In this document: positions 9,311 through 18,119 of the stretch, piece after piece
How the letters are laid out: each line of letters begins with the position of its first letter
Numbering within the stretch: position 1 is the stretch's first letter
Assembly: GCF_004792665.1 (NCBI RefSeq)
Contig: NZ_SRZX01000001.1
Span: 1,240,001 to 1,304,000 of the forward strand
Origin: Marinobacter orientalis
GTDB lineage: Bacteria > Pseudomonadota > Gammaproteobacteria > Pseudomonadales > Oleiphilaceae
Reading direction: 5' to 3'
DNA length: 64,000 nt
Program-made: the position numbers and the translations under genes
Notes under the pieces: model-generated
The model's input: only the letters and a program-made list of their open reading frames with translations
The model's database searches: none
Told to the model about the DNA's origin: nothing

Positions 9311-9865
9311 ATGTCAGATTTCCCGCTTCACAATGTGGAATCCGCACCGGAAAAATCCAGGCCGCTTCTGGAAAAGTCCCAGAAGGGATTTGGCATGATT
9401 CCGGGCCTGCACGCTGTTATGGCGGAAGCGCCGGGCGTTCTTGAAGCCTATCAGACTCTCCACCAGCTTGTGCTCGACAGCAGTTTCGACAACGACGAGA
9501 AAACGGTGGTCTGGCAGACCATCAACGTCGAAAATGCCTGTCACTACTGTGTGCCCGCGCACACCGGTATCGCCAAGATGATGGAAGTATCAGACGACAT
9601 CATTAACGCCTTGCGGGATGAAACACCGCTGCCCGGCGACAAGCTGGAAACATTGCGAACCTTCACGCTCGCGGTAATGAAGAAGAAGGGCAACGTCAGC
9701 AAGGAAGACCTTGATGCCTTCTACGAAGCCGGCTACAAGCACCGGCAGGTTCTTGAAGTCATCCTGGTACTGTCCCAGAAAACCATGAGCAACTACATCA
9801 ACCATATCGCGGAAACGCCGGTTGATGAGCCATTCAGGAAGTTCGAATGGAAAAAGAACAAGTAA
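9311..9865 (+). CDS. Carboxymuconolactone decarboxylase family (AhpD-like) protein
   Basis: Alkylhydroperoxidase D-like fold protein of 184 residues. The active-site motif is ENACHYCVPAHT: a CxxC pair followed by His, as in AhpD-type peroxidase reductants rather than true decarboxylases. The C-terminal part (VILVLSQKTMSNYINH) matches the second helix pair of the family. An AAAAGGAGA site precedes the ATG. It faces the TetR gene across two operator-like palindromes and is probably its target. The natural substrate, an organic peroxide or other electrophile, is not known. Confidence 0.88.
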   Translation: MSDFPLHNVESAPEKSRPLLEKSQKGFGMIPGLHAVMAEAPGVLEAYQTLHQLVLDSSFDNDEKTVVWQTINVENACHYCVPAHTGIAKMMEVSDDIINALRDETPLPGDKLETLRTFTLAVMKKKGNVSKEDLDAFYEAGYKHRQVLEVILVLSQKTMSNYINHIAETPVDEPFRKFEWKKNK

Positions 9866-9899
9866 CGGGACTGTATTGCCCCGGCGCCACGGTTGCGGC

Positions 9900-12002
9900 T
9901 CAGCCCACATCCGTGGCCAGGATATTGGCCTGCCGCTGACGTTTCTTCTGTAACACCTTATCCACGCACTGCTCTTCATCTTTCAGAATCACCACACACT
10001 CAAGACACTGAATACACTCGTTGTAGTCAATGCGCCCGTCCTTGTGGATGGCGTTGATGCCACAACTGTTCCTGCAGTGCTGGCAAGGTTTTCCGCAAAG
10101 CTCCACCCGGTCCAGCCAGCTGAACAGACGCAACTTGCCCAGAACCGCCAGTCCAGCCCCCAGCGGGCACAGGTAGCGGCAGTAGAACTTGTGAATGAAC
10201 ATACCGATTACCAGCAGGCCAACGGCATAGACCACGAAGGGCCAGGAACGCACGAAGAAAAGTGTGATGCTGGTTTTGAACGGCTCCACCTCCACCAGCT
10301 TTTCCGCCAGCTCCAGTGAGTAGAAGGCCGTGCCCACCAGCACCAGTAGAATGGGATACTTCAGCAGAATCAGCCGGCGATGCCACTTCTCCGGTACTTT
10401 GACCTGCCGGAATTTCAGCTTTTCTCCCAGCCAGGCAGCCATTTCCTGCAGCGCACCAAAGGGGCACAGCCAGCCGCAGAACAAACCCCTGCCCCATATG
10501 AACAGAGTGATGAAGGTATAGGTCCACAGAATGAACAGTACCGGGTCCATCAGGAATACGTTCAGGGAGAAACCATCCCAGATCGATAGCAACAGCGTAT
10601 AGATATTCACCACTGAAAGCTGACCCTGGGCATAAAAGCCGATAAAGAACAGGGTGAAAAACAGGAAGCCCCAACGGAAACGGTGCACCAGTTTGGGGTG
10701 CCGGCTCAGGGTGCGCTGGCGGGCAAAAAAGACCGTCAGAACAGTCAGGCTGATGACCAGTATGGAAATCGTCAGCCAGCGTTCTTTCCAGAGCCCCACC
10801 CACACCGGTTGGCGAGTGTCTTCCTGGCGCGGGGCAACCTCCACGGTTTCAAAAAGCTCTTCGGAAAAGACCACTGGAATATCAAGTGTGGTGCTGTCAG
10901 AAACCAGATGGTTTTTGCGCAGTGTCACGCTCATTTTCAGCGTGGCCTCCGCGCCCGGGTTGAACCCGGCATTGCCACCAACCCGGAACAGGGTTGACCG
11001 CTCCATGTCCGGCATACTGTCGCTGCGGAGGCGGAGATTCTCGTTGAACACATTGATATCCCGAATCTCGACCGCCAGATTGTTCTGTTGCAGGCCGAGC
11101 CGGTCTGGAGAGCTGCCGGGCGTGAAATCCTCGGACAGGTGAGGATAAAGTCCCCGGGACATGACCGCCATTATCTGGGCATCCGCGCCGATACGTTCTT
11201 TGAGCTGCGAAAAGCCTTCATCTCCCAGCAGGTTACGGCCGACCATGGGGGCGTTGATGTAACCGAAGAAGAGTTCCGTGAACGGCTCGTCAGGCTCCGG
11301 CTGCGGCATTTCAGGATAGTCGGAAAGGCGGAATCCGGTTTTTTGCTCGAAATCCCCGGGGCTGAGACGAAAATGGCCGATGTACCCGCGGTCAATCAGC
11401 TCCGACCAGGAAAGTGGTTCGTAAAAATCCGGTTTCGCCCGGGTGGGTGCCTCCTGGGAAAATCCCTCCAGTTTTTCCCGCGCCACTTTCAGGGCCGATG
11501 ACAGAATCGTGTCGTTGATGATGAGTACCGAAACCGTGGCTTTGCTCACACCATCAAACTGAACCACATTGTTGTCCGAATCCTTGCCGGAACGGTTACC
11601 GGACGTGCTGACGATGATCTGTTCTGTCAGCGAACGGTCCTCATACTGGCTGATGAACTCTGCCAGGGGTTCTTCCCCCAGCCCATGGAGGAACACGGGT
11701 TCATGATGGTTGAGGATGCGAACACCGGTAAAGCGTCCGCGTGTATCCAGGCCAATCAGCATACTGATGGGCTTGCCGGCAAATCCCTGGAGCCGGCTCA
11801 GATCGATGGACTCGTAGGCGTAACCCAGCAGTTCCTGAAGCTGATACACCGGATAGACCGGGTAATCCGGCAACTTGTCGCGGATTTCCGTGGCCTTGGG
11901 GAACAGTTCCTGGATCATCGCGCGCTTTTCCTCGTCCAGCGCACCGTGGGCCGCCGGAAAAAAGCAGACAATGACCAACAGCAGCAACAGCCGCCCGGGC
12001 AT
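9900..12002 (-). CDS. NosR/NirI-like FMN-binding, iron-sulfur membrane protein
   Basis: Polytopic electron-transfer protein of 700 residues. A signal peptide (MPGRLLLLLVIVCFF) is followed by a periplasmic FMN-binding domain with a covalent-flavin-type motif in DGVSKATVSV. About six membrane segments follow, with polyferredoxin-type motifs CGWLCPFGALQE and CRYLCPLGA. The C-terminal cytoplasmic Fe-S region has CGKPCQHCRNSC and CIQCLEC. The start at 12002 opens the signal peptide and is preferred to 12068. NosR proteins feed electrons to nitrous oxide reductase, but no nos or nir gene is present here, so the partner is unknown. Confidence 0.85.
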   Translation of the reverse strand: MPGRLLLLLVIVCFFPAAHGALDEEKRAMIQELFPKATEIRDKLPDYPVYPVYQLQELLGYAYESIDLSRLQGFAGKPISMLIGLDTRGRFTGVRILNHHEPVFLHGLGEEPLAEFISQYEDRSLTEQIIVSTSGNRSGKDSDNNVVQFDGVSKATVSVLIINDTILSSALKVAREKLEGFSQEAPTRAKPDFYEPLSWSELIDRGYIGHFRLSPGDFEQKTGFRLSDYPEMPQPEPDEPFTELFFGYINAPMVGRNLLGDEGFSQLKERIGADAQIMAVMSRGLYPHLSEDFTPGSSPDRLGLQQNNLAVEIRDINVFNENLRLRSDSMPDMERSTLFRVGGNAGFNPGAEATLKMSVTLRKNHLVSDSTTLDIPVVFSEELFETVEVAPRQEDTRQPVWVGLWKERWLTISILVISLTVLTVFFARQRTLSRHPKLVHRFRWGFLFFTLFFIGFYAQGQLSVVNIYTLLLSIWDGFSLNVFLMDPVLFILWTYTFITLFIWGRGLFCGWLCPFGALQEMAAWLGEKLKFRQVKVPEKWHRRLILLKYPILLVLVGTAFYSLELAEKLVEVEPFKTSITLFFVRSWPFVVYAVGLLVIGMFIHKFYCRYLCPLGAGLAVLGKLRLFSWLDRVELCGKPCQHCRNSCGINAIHKDGRIDYNECIQCLECVVILKDEEQCVDKVLQKKRQRQANILATDVG

Positions 12003-12139
12003 GGCATCTCTCCAGAGTCTTCTTGTTGTTGGTTCTGCCAATGCTAGAGGTTTATCCGTGCCGCACAATGCTACCTGCGGGCCGGGGGCGTGCTACTTTG
12101 TGAGGAGAGATGAAAGCGGATATCGATGCCAGTGGATGC

Positions 12140-12877
12140 TCAGGTAAGGCGTATCACCCGTGCCATCAGCCGGCGCCAGTCGATCGGCAGATTCTTTTCC
12201 AGCGCCACCAGTGCCGGGTCTCTGGCATGCAGTGCCTCAAAGGGGCCCTTGCTGGCAAAAATCACCGTGTTGTCGGTTTTGCTCTTGAACAGCAGCAGTG
12301 CCGCAAACTCTCCCCGTAGCTGGCGGAAGAACGGCCCGTCGAGATCGGGCGGGCGGTGATAGTTGATGGAAAGCCAGCCGCTGTCGCTGAGTGCCCGGCT
12401 GCATTGTCTGATAAACTCCCGCTGGGCCTGGGCCGGGCTCATGCGGTCGGAGCTGTACATGTCGGCCAGAATCAGGTCGGTGCCGCTGTCCGGCGCTTTG
12501 CTCAGGGCATCCCGGGCATCCCCGATAGTGACGGTGAAATTGGCCGGATGCGGCAGGCTGAAGTATTCACGGGCCACTTGCAGCACGCTGGAGCGAAGCT
12601 CTACGGCATGAACCTGGCAGTCAGGCAGCAGATGCAGCAGCGCACCGGCCATTACCCCGCCACCGAGCCCCAGAACGGTTACGTGTGAAGGCCGTGAAAA
12701 GGCAACCGGTAACAGCATGGCACGGCTGTATTCATGGACGGGAAGATAAGGCCTGCGGCGGTCAATCTTGCTCTGTTCAAACACCGAATCAAAGGTCATT
12801 ACCCGATGTTTGCGATAGTCGATTACCAGAATGCCACCGAGTGTGTCCCTGGTGTAATGGATAATCTCGCCCTTCAC
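12140..12877 (-). CDS. Spermidine synthase-like methyltransferase-fold protein
   Basis: Protein of 245 residues with the spermine/spermidine synthase fold. It has the SAM or decarboxylated-SAM motif VLGLGGGVMAGALL, an acidic residue after the second strand (VHAVELRSS), and the IGDARDAL and LILADMYS stretches. It starts at a GTG. Many bacteria have such orphan paralogues that lack the polyamine-binding residues and do not make spermidine, so the substrate is left open. It is transcribed in the same direction as the NosR-like gene, 137 bases upstream of it. Confidence 0.8.
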   Translation of the reverse strand: MKGEIIHYTRDTLGGILVIDYRKHRVMTFDSVFEQSKIDRRRPYLPVHEYSRAMLLPVAFSRPSHVTVLGLGGGVMAGALLHLLPDCQVHAVELRSSVLQVAREYFSLPHPANFTVTIGDARDALSKAPDSGTDLILADMYSSDRMSPAQAQREFIRQCSRALSDSGWLSINYHRPPDLDGPFFRQLRGEFAALLLFKSKTDNTVIFASKGPFEALHARDPALVALEKNLPIDWRRLMARVIRLT

Positions 12878-12969
12878 GGTGGCTTTCCTCGTCTGGTCAC
12901 TGCGCCGCTATTCTGGGCATTTACCCGCCGGTTCTCAAGCGCGATGCAATTACCGGAGTTACCCCTGCA

Positions 12970-13818
12970 ATGATTATCGATGCCTTCAATGCCCTTGCCT
13001 GCCCGATGGACGGGCAGGCTCTGGCCGATTCCGGAAGCTGCTGGCAATGCCCCGCCGGCCACAGCTTCGACATGGCCCGCCAGGGTTATCTGCACCTGCT
13101 GCCGGTGCAGAAAAAACGTTCTCTGGACCCCGGCGACAGCAGGGAAATGGTCGCCGCCCGCCGGCGTTTCCTGAATGCCGGTTACTACCGGCCGGTTGCG
13201 GAGGCGGTAAATGCTGCTGCGCTGCCGTGTACAACCGGAAAAGCCGCTCCACTGGCCTGCCTGGATGCGGGCTGCGGCGAAGGATATTACCTCAGGGAAC
13301 TGGCACAGGGAAACACGGACATTCGTCTTTCGCTGGTGGGGCTGGACATCTCCAAATGGGCGGCTCTGGCAGCTGCAAAACAGGACAAACGCCCGCGCTG
13401 GGTGGTTGGCAGCAACGCCAATATCCCGGTATTAGCGGGCACCCTGGACCGGGTACTCTGTCTGTTTGGATTTCCGGTCTATGCCGAATTTGCCCGGGTA
13501 TTGAAATCCGGTGGAATCCTGATCCGGGCAGACGCCGGCCCCAATCACCTGCGGGAACTGCGGGAGATTATCTACCCGGCATTGAAGCCCGAAAAACCGC
13601 CAGCGTCAGGAGCTCCGGACGGTTTCTCCATAGTCGGTACGGAGACTGTCTGCTACCAATTGACCCTGGAAACCCCTGAGGTAATCGCTGACCTGCTGGC
13701 GATGACGCCGCACCTGTATCGGGCTTCCCCAGAAGGAAGGGAAAGGGCGTCGCAGTTGCATAAGTTAACCGTAACGGTGGAGGTCAACCTGATGCGCCTA
13801 CAACGACTGGCGCGATGA
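12970..13818 (+). CDS. rlmA: 23S rRNA (guanine-N1)-methyltransferase RlmA-like
   Basis: RlmA/RrmA-type methyltransferase of 282 residues that would methylate a guanine in helix 35 of 23S rRNA. The N-terminus is the zinc-ribbon-like part (ACPMDGQAL, then CWQCPAGHSFD), followed by the family signature VQKKRSLDPGDS and the SAM motif LDAGCGEGYYLREL. In E. coli RlmA the first ribbon half reads CPLC; here the second Cys is Asp, although an extra Cys appears in CWQC, so the metal site may be altered. The 3' end overlaps the convergent EAL gene by 21 bases. Confidence 0.87.
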   Translation: MIIDAFNALACPMDGQALADSGSCWQCPAGHSFDMARQGYLHLLPVQKKRSLDPGDSREMVAARRRFLNAGYYRPVAEAVNAAALPCTTGKAAPLACLDAGCGEGYYLRELAQGNTDIRLSLVGLDISKWAALAAAKQDKRPRWVVGSNANIPVLAGTLDRVLCLFGFPVYAEFARVLKSGGILIRADAGPNHLRELREIIYPALKPEKPPASGAPDGFSIVGTETVCYQLTLETPEVIADLLAMTPHLYRASPEGRERASQLHKLTVTVEVNLMRLQRLAR

Positions 13819-15582
13819 CGGCCTGGCAGTTACGGTGTTGATCGGCGCCATGAACCAGCGGGTGAATTCTGTGCTGGTGAATGGCCTGGCAATCAGATAA
13901 CCCTGGATTTCGTCGCACCCCAGGGAGTGCAGTACCTGTTTTGCTTCCTCGGTCTCCACGCCCTCCGCAACGACGCTGTAGCCAAGCTCATGGGCCATGG
14001 CGATCATGGCGCTGACCAGGGTCTGGCTGCGCTGATGCTGGTTGAGGCCAGTGATGAACGAACGGTCAATCTTCACAACATGGGCCGGGATCGTCTGCAG
14101 GTAGGCAAGGCTGCTGTAGCCGGTTCCGAAATCATCTATCGCAATTTTCACCCCCCGCGCCATGAGCTCCTCAAGCTGTCGCCTTGCTGCCTGACCGTTA
14201 CTGATGAGACCGCTCTCGGTCAACTCCAGTTCCACGGCCCGCAGTGGAAGCCCCTCGCTGCCCAGGTATCCCAGCAAGCGCTCCGTGAAGTCTCCTTCTT
14301 CCAGATTGGCGGCGGCTATATTGAGCGACACTCGCAATTGCAGCCCCTGGTGGTACCAGGCCGCAGCCTGCCGAATGGCATTGCGCATGACCCAATCGGT
14401 CAGGTCACGGGCCATGGTGGTGTTTTCCACCAGCGGAATGAATTCTGCCGGCGACACGTTGCCCACTGTCGGATGCTGCCACCGGATCAGTGCTTCGGCA
14501 CTGACGCAGCGGCCGGAGGTCATGTCTACCCGTGGTTGGTATGCCAGGTGCAACTGGTCCTCGGATTGTAGTGCCTCCTGAAAATCCGAAATCAGACTGA
14601 ATCTGCGTTGATACCGATTGTCGGAGCTTCTGGAATAGAAGCCGGCGCCTGTTTCATTGTCCCGGGCGTCACGGCAGGCAGTGTGAGCGAGTCGCAACAC
14701 GGCGTCTGGCTGGGTACGGCCAAGCTGGACCGGTGCCACGCCAACTACTGGCCGTAACATGAAGGGCGCACTTCCGTTAACAGTGACCTCAAGCAGGGAC
14801 TTTCGCAGGTTCACGGCGCGCACCAGTATGTCAGCCCTGTCACCGGTTTCGAGATGCGCAAACTGGCAAGGTCCGACGTGATAAATTTTCGCCTGTTCTC
14901 CCAGCGCTTTGCGGATCCGGCGGGCTGCGGTCTGTGACAGTGCATCCAGGTAAGCGGGGCCCATTACCCGTTGGAGTGCATTAATCTGTTCAAGGTCGAC
15001 CAGTTCGGTGCCAAGGACATAGCGCTGACTATCAGGGAGGTCCCGTGCCAGGTCATTCAGATCTTCAACAAAGCTCAGATAATTGGGCAGTCCGGTTGAC
15101 GGCTCGACGCGCCCAACCGCGTGTTGGAGATCGACCTGTGCCATCACCATGGCAGCCAGATCCTTCAGAATACCCCTTTCCTGATCAGTGACCTGGCGAG
15201 GCTCGGTGCCAAGAACGCACATGGCGCCAAGAGTATGGCCATCATGGGTGACCAGCGGTGCACCGGCATAGAAGCGGATACCCGACTCAGCCAGATGGCT
15301 ATCATGGTAGTGCGATGCAAGCAGGTCGTTTATCACCAGAACGGAACTGTTATCCGCCACATCTCCACAGCAGGCCTTGAACCGGGGGATTTCCCGGTGA
15401 TCTACGCCAACTCTGGACTTGAACCACTGGCGATCCCGGTCGGTCAGAGATACCGCAGCAATGGGCAGGTCGAACAGCAGGCTTGCCAATCGGGTAATTC
15501 GATCAAAGCTCTCGCTGGGGGGAGTGTCCAGCAGATTCAGCTGTCTCAGTACCGAGAGACGAGCTTCTTCACTATTACTCAT
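13798..15582 (-). CDS. GAF - degenerate GGDEF - EAL cyclic-di-GMP phosphodiesterase
   Basis: Cytoplasmic signalling protein of 594 residues. Residues about 20-150 form a GAF sensor domain. Residues about 160-320 look like a GGDEF domain with a ruined active site: VGPCQF stands where GGDEF should be. Residues about 340-585 form an EAL domain with the catalytic SAEALIRW motif, DDFGTGYSSL and VVAEGVET intact, so c-di-GMP hydrolysis is expected. No membrane segment is seen. A diguanylate cyclase is encoded at 57160-58260, but nothing ties the two directly. Confidence 0.92.
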   Translation of the reverse strand: MSNSEEARLSVLRQLNLLDTPPSESFDRITRLASLLFDLPIAAVSLTDRDRQWFKSRVGVDHREIPRFKACCGDVADNSSVLVINDLLASHYHDSHLAESGIRFYAGAPLVTHDGHTLGAMCVLGTEPRQVTDQERGILKDLAAMVMAQVDLQHAVGRVEPSTGLPNYLSFVEDLNDLARDLPDSQRYVLGTELVDLEQINALQRVMGPAYLDALSQTAARRIRKALGEQAKIYHVGPCQFAHLETGDRADILVRAVNLRKSLLEVTVNGSAPFMLRPVVGVAPVQLGRTQPDAVLRLAHTACRDARDNETGAGFYSRSSDNRYQRRFSLISDFQEALQSEDQLHLAYQPRVDMTSGRCVSAEALIRWQHPTVGNVSPAEFIPLVENTTMARDLTDWVMRNAIRQAAAWYHQGLQLRVSLNIAAANLEEGDFTERLLGYLGSEGLPLRAVELELTESGLISNGQAARRQLEELMARGVKIAIDDFGTGYSSLAYLQTIPAHVVKIDRSFITGLNQHQRSQTLVSAMIAMAHELGYSVVAEGVETEEAKQVLHSLGCDEIQGYLIARPFTSTEFTRWFMAPINTVTARPSSRQSL

Positions 15583-15718
15583 ATATCTTTACACGACAGT
15601 ACAGCTGGCGGAGTGCCTGCTGAATTGCGCAAATAATGAAGGAAAGCCGCGAAAGGTATAATTGAATATTTCCGGGTCTATAATAGAAAATAATTATTAA
15701 ACCGGCAGCCAGTTAACA

Positions 15719-16078
15719 CTATCCGGGACGCCCGGCACTGGCGCCATATTCCAGTAGCAGATTCACGATCTCCTTGTGGCCTCGGGAGTCCGCGCACATC
15801 AGCGGCGTTTGCAGCTGACTATTGCGCAGGTCGGGGTTTGCGCCTTTTTCCAGCAGCATGCGGGCAGTGTCGGGGTGGCCGTGGCTGCAGGCCAGCATCA
15901 GCAGGCTGTCACCGGTGTTGGTGCGGATGTCCACGGGTACGCCAGCATCGAGCATAATGTTAAGAGGGCCAGTGCCGCCGTTTCGGGCCAGCTCGAAAAG
16001 CCCCTCCCCAAAGGCGATGGCATCTTCATCCTGCTGATTTTCGGGGTTGCGGGGTGCGGCTGATTTGTCGTCGTTCAT
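15719..16078 (-). CDS. Small ankyrin-repeat protein
   Basis: Protein of 119 residues with about three ankyrin repeats: NGGTGPLNIMLDAGVPVDIR, then GDSLLMLACSHGHPDTARML, then QTPLMCADSRGHKEIVNLLL. The start at 16078 (MNDDKSAAP) is chosen over 16111 because the extra eleven residues overlap the upstream region and lack a site. A polar N-terminus of about 30 residues precedes the repeats. Such small proteins are usually binding partners; in some bacteria they sit beside catalase genes, which is not the case here. Confidence 0.8.
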   Translation of the reverse strand: MNDDKSAAPRNPENQQDEDAIAFGEGLFELARNGGTGPLNIMLDAGVPVDIRTNTGDSLLMLACSHGHPDTARMLLEKGANPDLRNSQLQTPLMCADSRGHKEIVNLLLEYGASAGRPG

Positions 16079-16241
16079 GGGATTCCTCTGGTTTTTCGTG
16101 AAGCGGAGCAAACGGTATCATGCCTGTAACCGTGTACGAATCCGGACTGGGCCGAGCATGGTTCTGGACAGACCCACGATACCACTGTTACAAACATGGT
16201 ATCAGGCGAGGCAAATCACCAAAGATACAGGAGACAGGACT

Positions 16242-16865
16242 GTGAAAATCAAGGTTCAAGGTATTGAAGAAGGGAAGCCGGTGCCGGAGAAGTTTGCATT
16301 CGGCGTCTACAGTGAGCAGGACCACATGAGTTTCGGTCCCAATCGCAACCCGGAAGTGATCTGGGAGGACGCCCCCGAGGGCACCAGGAGCTTTGTGGTA
16401 ATGATGTTTGATCCTGACGTGCCCAGCGTTGCGGATGACGCCAATCAGGAAGGCAAGACGGTGTCGAAGGATATTCCGCGGGTGGATTTCTTCCACTGGC
16501 TGCTGGTGGATATTCCGGCTTCCGTTTCACGTATTCCCGAAGGCGAGGACAGCGACGGCGTGATTCCAAAGGGCAAGGAACCCGGCCCTGGCCCAATAGG
16601 ACGTCGCGGTGTCAACAATTTCACCCAGTTCCTGGCCGACAATCCGGACATGGCCGGCACCTACAGTGGTTACGACGGCCCCTGCCCACCTTGGAACGAT
16701 GAGATCATTCATCATTACCACTTCGAAGTGCATGCACTGGATGTGGAAAGCCTGGGCCTGGAAGGCGAGTTTGACGGTGCCGTCGTGCGTGAGGCCATGG
16801 CGGGCCATGTACTGGCCAGTGCGCGAGTAACCGGTACCTATACCCTGAATCCCGACTTGCGTTGA
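16242..16865 (+). CDS. YbhB/YbcL family (PEBP-like) protein
   Basis: Phosphatidylethanolamine-binding-protein-fold protein of 207 residues, in the Raf kinase inhibitor-like family. The GTG at 16242 is preferred: it has AGGAG eight bases upstream and starts at the conserved VKIKVQGIEEGKPVP, whereas the open frame upstream shows no family similarity. Key motifs are FGPNRNPEVIWEDAPEGTRSF, MMFDPDVP and FFHWLLVDIP. It has no signal peptide, so it is cytoplasmic. Its ligand and role are unknown. The VTT-domain membrane gene follows by 13 bases, which suggests an operon. Confidence 0.87.
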   Translation: MKIKVQGIEEGKPVPEKFAFGVYSEQDHMSFGPNRNPEVIWEDAPEGTRSFVVMMFDPDVPSVADDANQEGKTVSKDIPRVDFFHWLLVDIPASVSRIPEGEDSDGVIPKGKEPGPGPIGRRGVNNFTQFLADNPDMAGTYSGYDGPCPPWNDEIIHHYHFEVHALDVESLGLEGEFDGAVVREAMAGHVLASARVTGTYTLNPDLR

Positions 16866-16878
16866 TGCTGGAAACCCA

Positions 16879-17586
16879 ATGAGGGTGCCCTCCAGCTGGC
16901 CATTCAGGCTGGGCATTTCAGCGGCTGTTGTTTTGCTGATGCTGGTTCTGTGGCTGGTGCTGAGGCAGATGGGAATGCCTGCAAGCCTGTCGCCGGATGC
17001 CCTCTCGGCCTGGCTGAACGGCCAGGGTGTCTGGGGGCCGGTGTTTCTGTTTCTGATGATGGTGCTGGCAGTGGTGGTGGGGCCGATACCAACCCTGCCG
17101 GTCAGCGCTGCCGCTGGCCTTGCCTTTGGCGTGTTCACCGGCACCTTGCTGGCCGCGGCTGGCGCATTGACCGGTGCCATGATCGCATTTTCTGTCGCCC
17201 GTATACTGGGCCGGGAAGCTCTCAGGGAAAGGCTGTCGGCTAATCCGGTCTTTGCTTCCGACGGTTCCCAGCGTCTTTTGTTCTGGATGGTTTTCCTGAC
17301 CCGCCTGATTCCATTGTTTTCTTTCGCGCTGATCAGCTACGCCGCCGGGGTGACGGCTATCCATGGTTGGCGGTTTGCTGTGGCTTCGCTGTTGGGGATG
17401 CTTCCCATGACCTTTGTGTTCGCCGGCCTTGGCACGACGTTTGAGCTGAACCCGGTTGTAACGGTGATGGCTGCCGTCGTCATTCTGTTCGTGATGACGA
17501 TGCTGCCCTGGTATCTCAGCCGCAGGCCGGGCTCCAGGCTGGCACGCTGGTTGCGCCTGGACCTGAAACGCTGGAGGAATCCGTAA
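16879..17586 (+). CDS. TVP38/TMEM64 (VTT/DedA-like) membrane protein
   Basis: Integral membrane protein of 235 residues with five to six hydrophobic segments. It carries the VTT (SNARE-associated) signature: VGPIPTLPVSAAAGLAFG, a re-entrant loop region, then FLTRLIPLFSFALISYAAGV. Proteins of this superfamily move or scramble lipids across membranes. A second VTT domain in this window is fused to a flavoprotein at 37921-40110. It begins 13 bases after the YbhB gene. Confidence 0.87.
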   Translation: MRVPSSWPFRLGISAAVVLLMLVLWLVLRQMGMPASLSPDALSAWLNGQGVWGPVFLFLMMVLAVVVGPIPTLPVSAAAGLAFGVFTGTLLAAAGALTGAMIAFSVARILGREALRERLSANPVFASDGSQRLLFWMVFLTRLIPLFSFALISYAAGVTAIHGWRFAVASLLGMLPMTFVFAGLGTTFELNPVVTVMAAVVILFVMTMLPWYLSRRPGSRLARWLRLDLKRWRNP

Positions 17587-17612
17587 AGGTGGGTGGATCC
17601 CTCCATGGCGGA

Positions 17613-17772
17613 TCATTCCGCAGAGACTTTGGCAACCGCAACCTCCTCTACAGTTTTGTCCGGGTAGCTGCGTGCCTCATTTACCCGGTCAGCCTGGCCA
17701 TTCATGGCCAGTGCGGCAGTGGCTGAGAACGAAAGTGCGATAGCGCCGAGAATCAGTGTCAGTTTTTTTCAT
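17613..17772 (-). pseudogene. Small exported peptide gene with an A7 frameshift
   Basis: Reading leftwards, an ATG with a GAGGTAAC ribosome site at 17785-17778 is followed by seven A residues. With six, the frame would read MKKLTLILGAIALSFSATAALA, a clear signal peptide with an AxA site, then about 30 mature residues including NGQADRVNEARSYPDKTVEE and a TGA at 17613. With seven, the product stops after 27 unrelated residues. It may be a true mutation, a sequencing error in the homopolymer, or a gene that depends on slippage at A7. The family is not recognised. Confidence 0.65.
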
Positions 17773-18119
17773 GATTTGTTACCTCGTTTTCTATGGGGAG
17801 ATGCGGCGCTTTCCAGTGACCGGTCAGGCCGCGCTTACGGGATATAGACAACCGACAAGCCCTTTTCGTTACATGTTGTCAATGAGCCGGGGGAAACCCG
17901 GGCCGGGGTTGCCGGCAACGGGCTCACCCTGTCCATCGGTGGCGCACCCTGAAGCATTACCTTTGCGTTCAACTCAGGCCAGGGTAACGTGGAGACAGCG
18001 TTGAGCCAACGCGATGAAACGGCCTGTGCGCCCTGCGGGGCGCCGTGTCCGTCAACACGGGAATGACCAGTTTCTGATACTGACAAACGAGCCGGTGCAG
18101 CCGGCAGGAGAGACAGCAG
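17773..18119. other. Gene-free interval
   Basis: About 350 bases between the small exported peptide gene (-) and an SDR gene (+). The left end holds the peptide's ribosome site. I see short GC-rich inverted repeats (for example CCGGG GGAAA CCCGG near 17889-17903) but no convincing small ORF, promoter or known riboswitch. Confidence 0.5.

Noticed and set aside
16160-16190. Minus-strand GTAACA-N14-CTGTC before the ankyrin gene
   Set aside because: Differs from the shared motif in the -10 and lacks the YCC context, so chance is likely.
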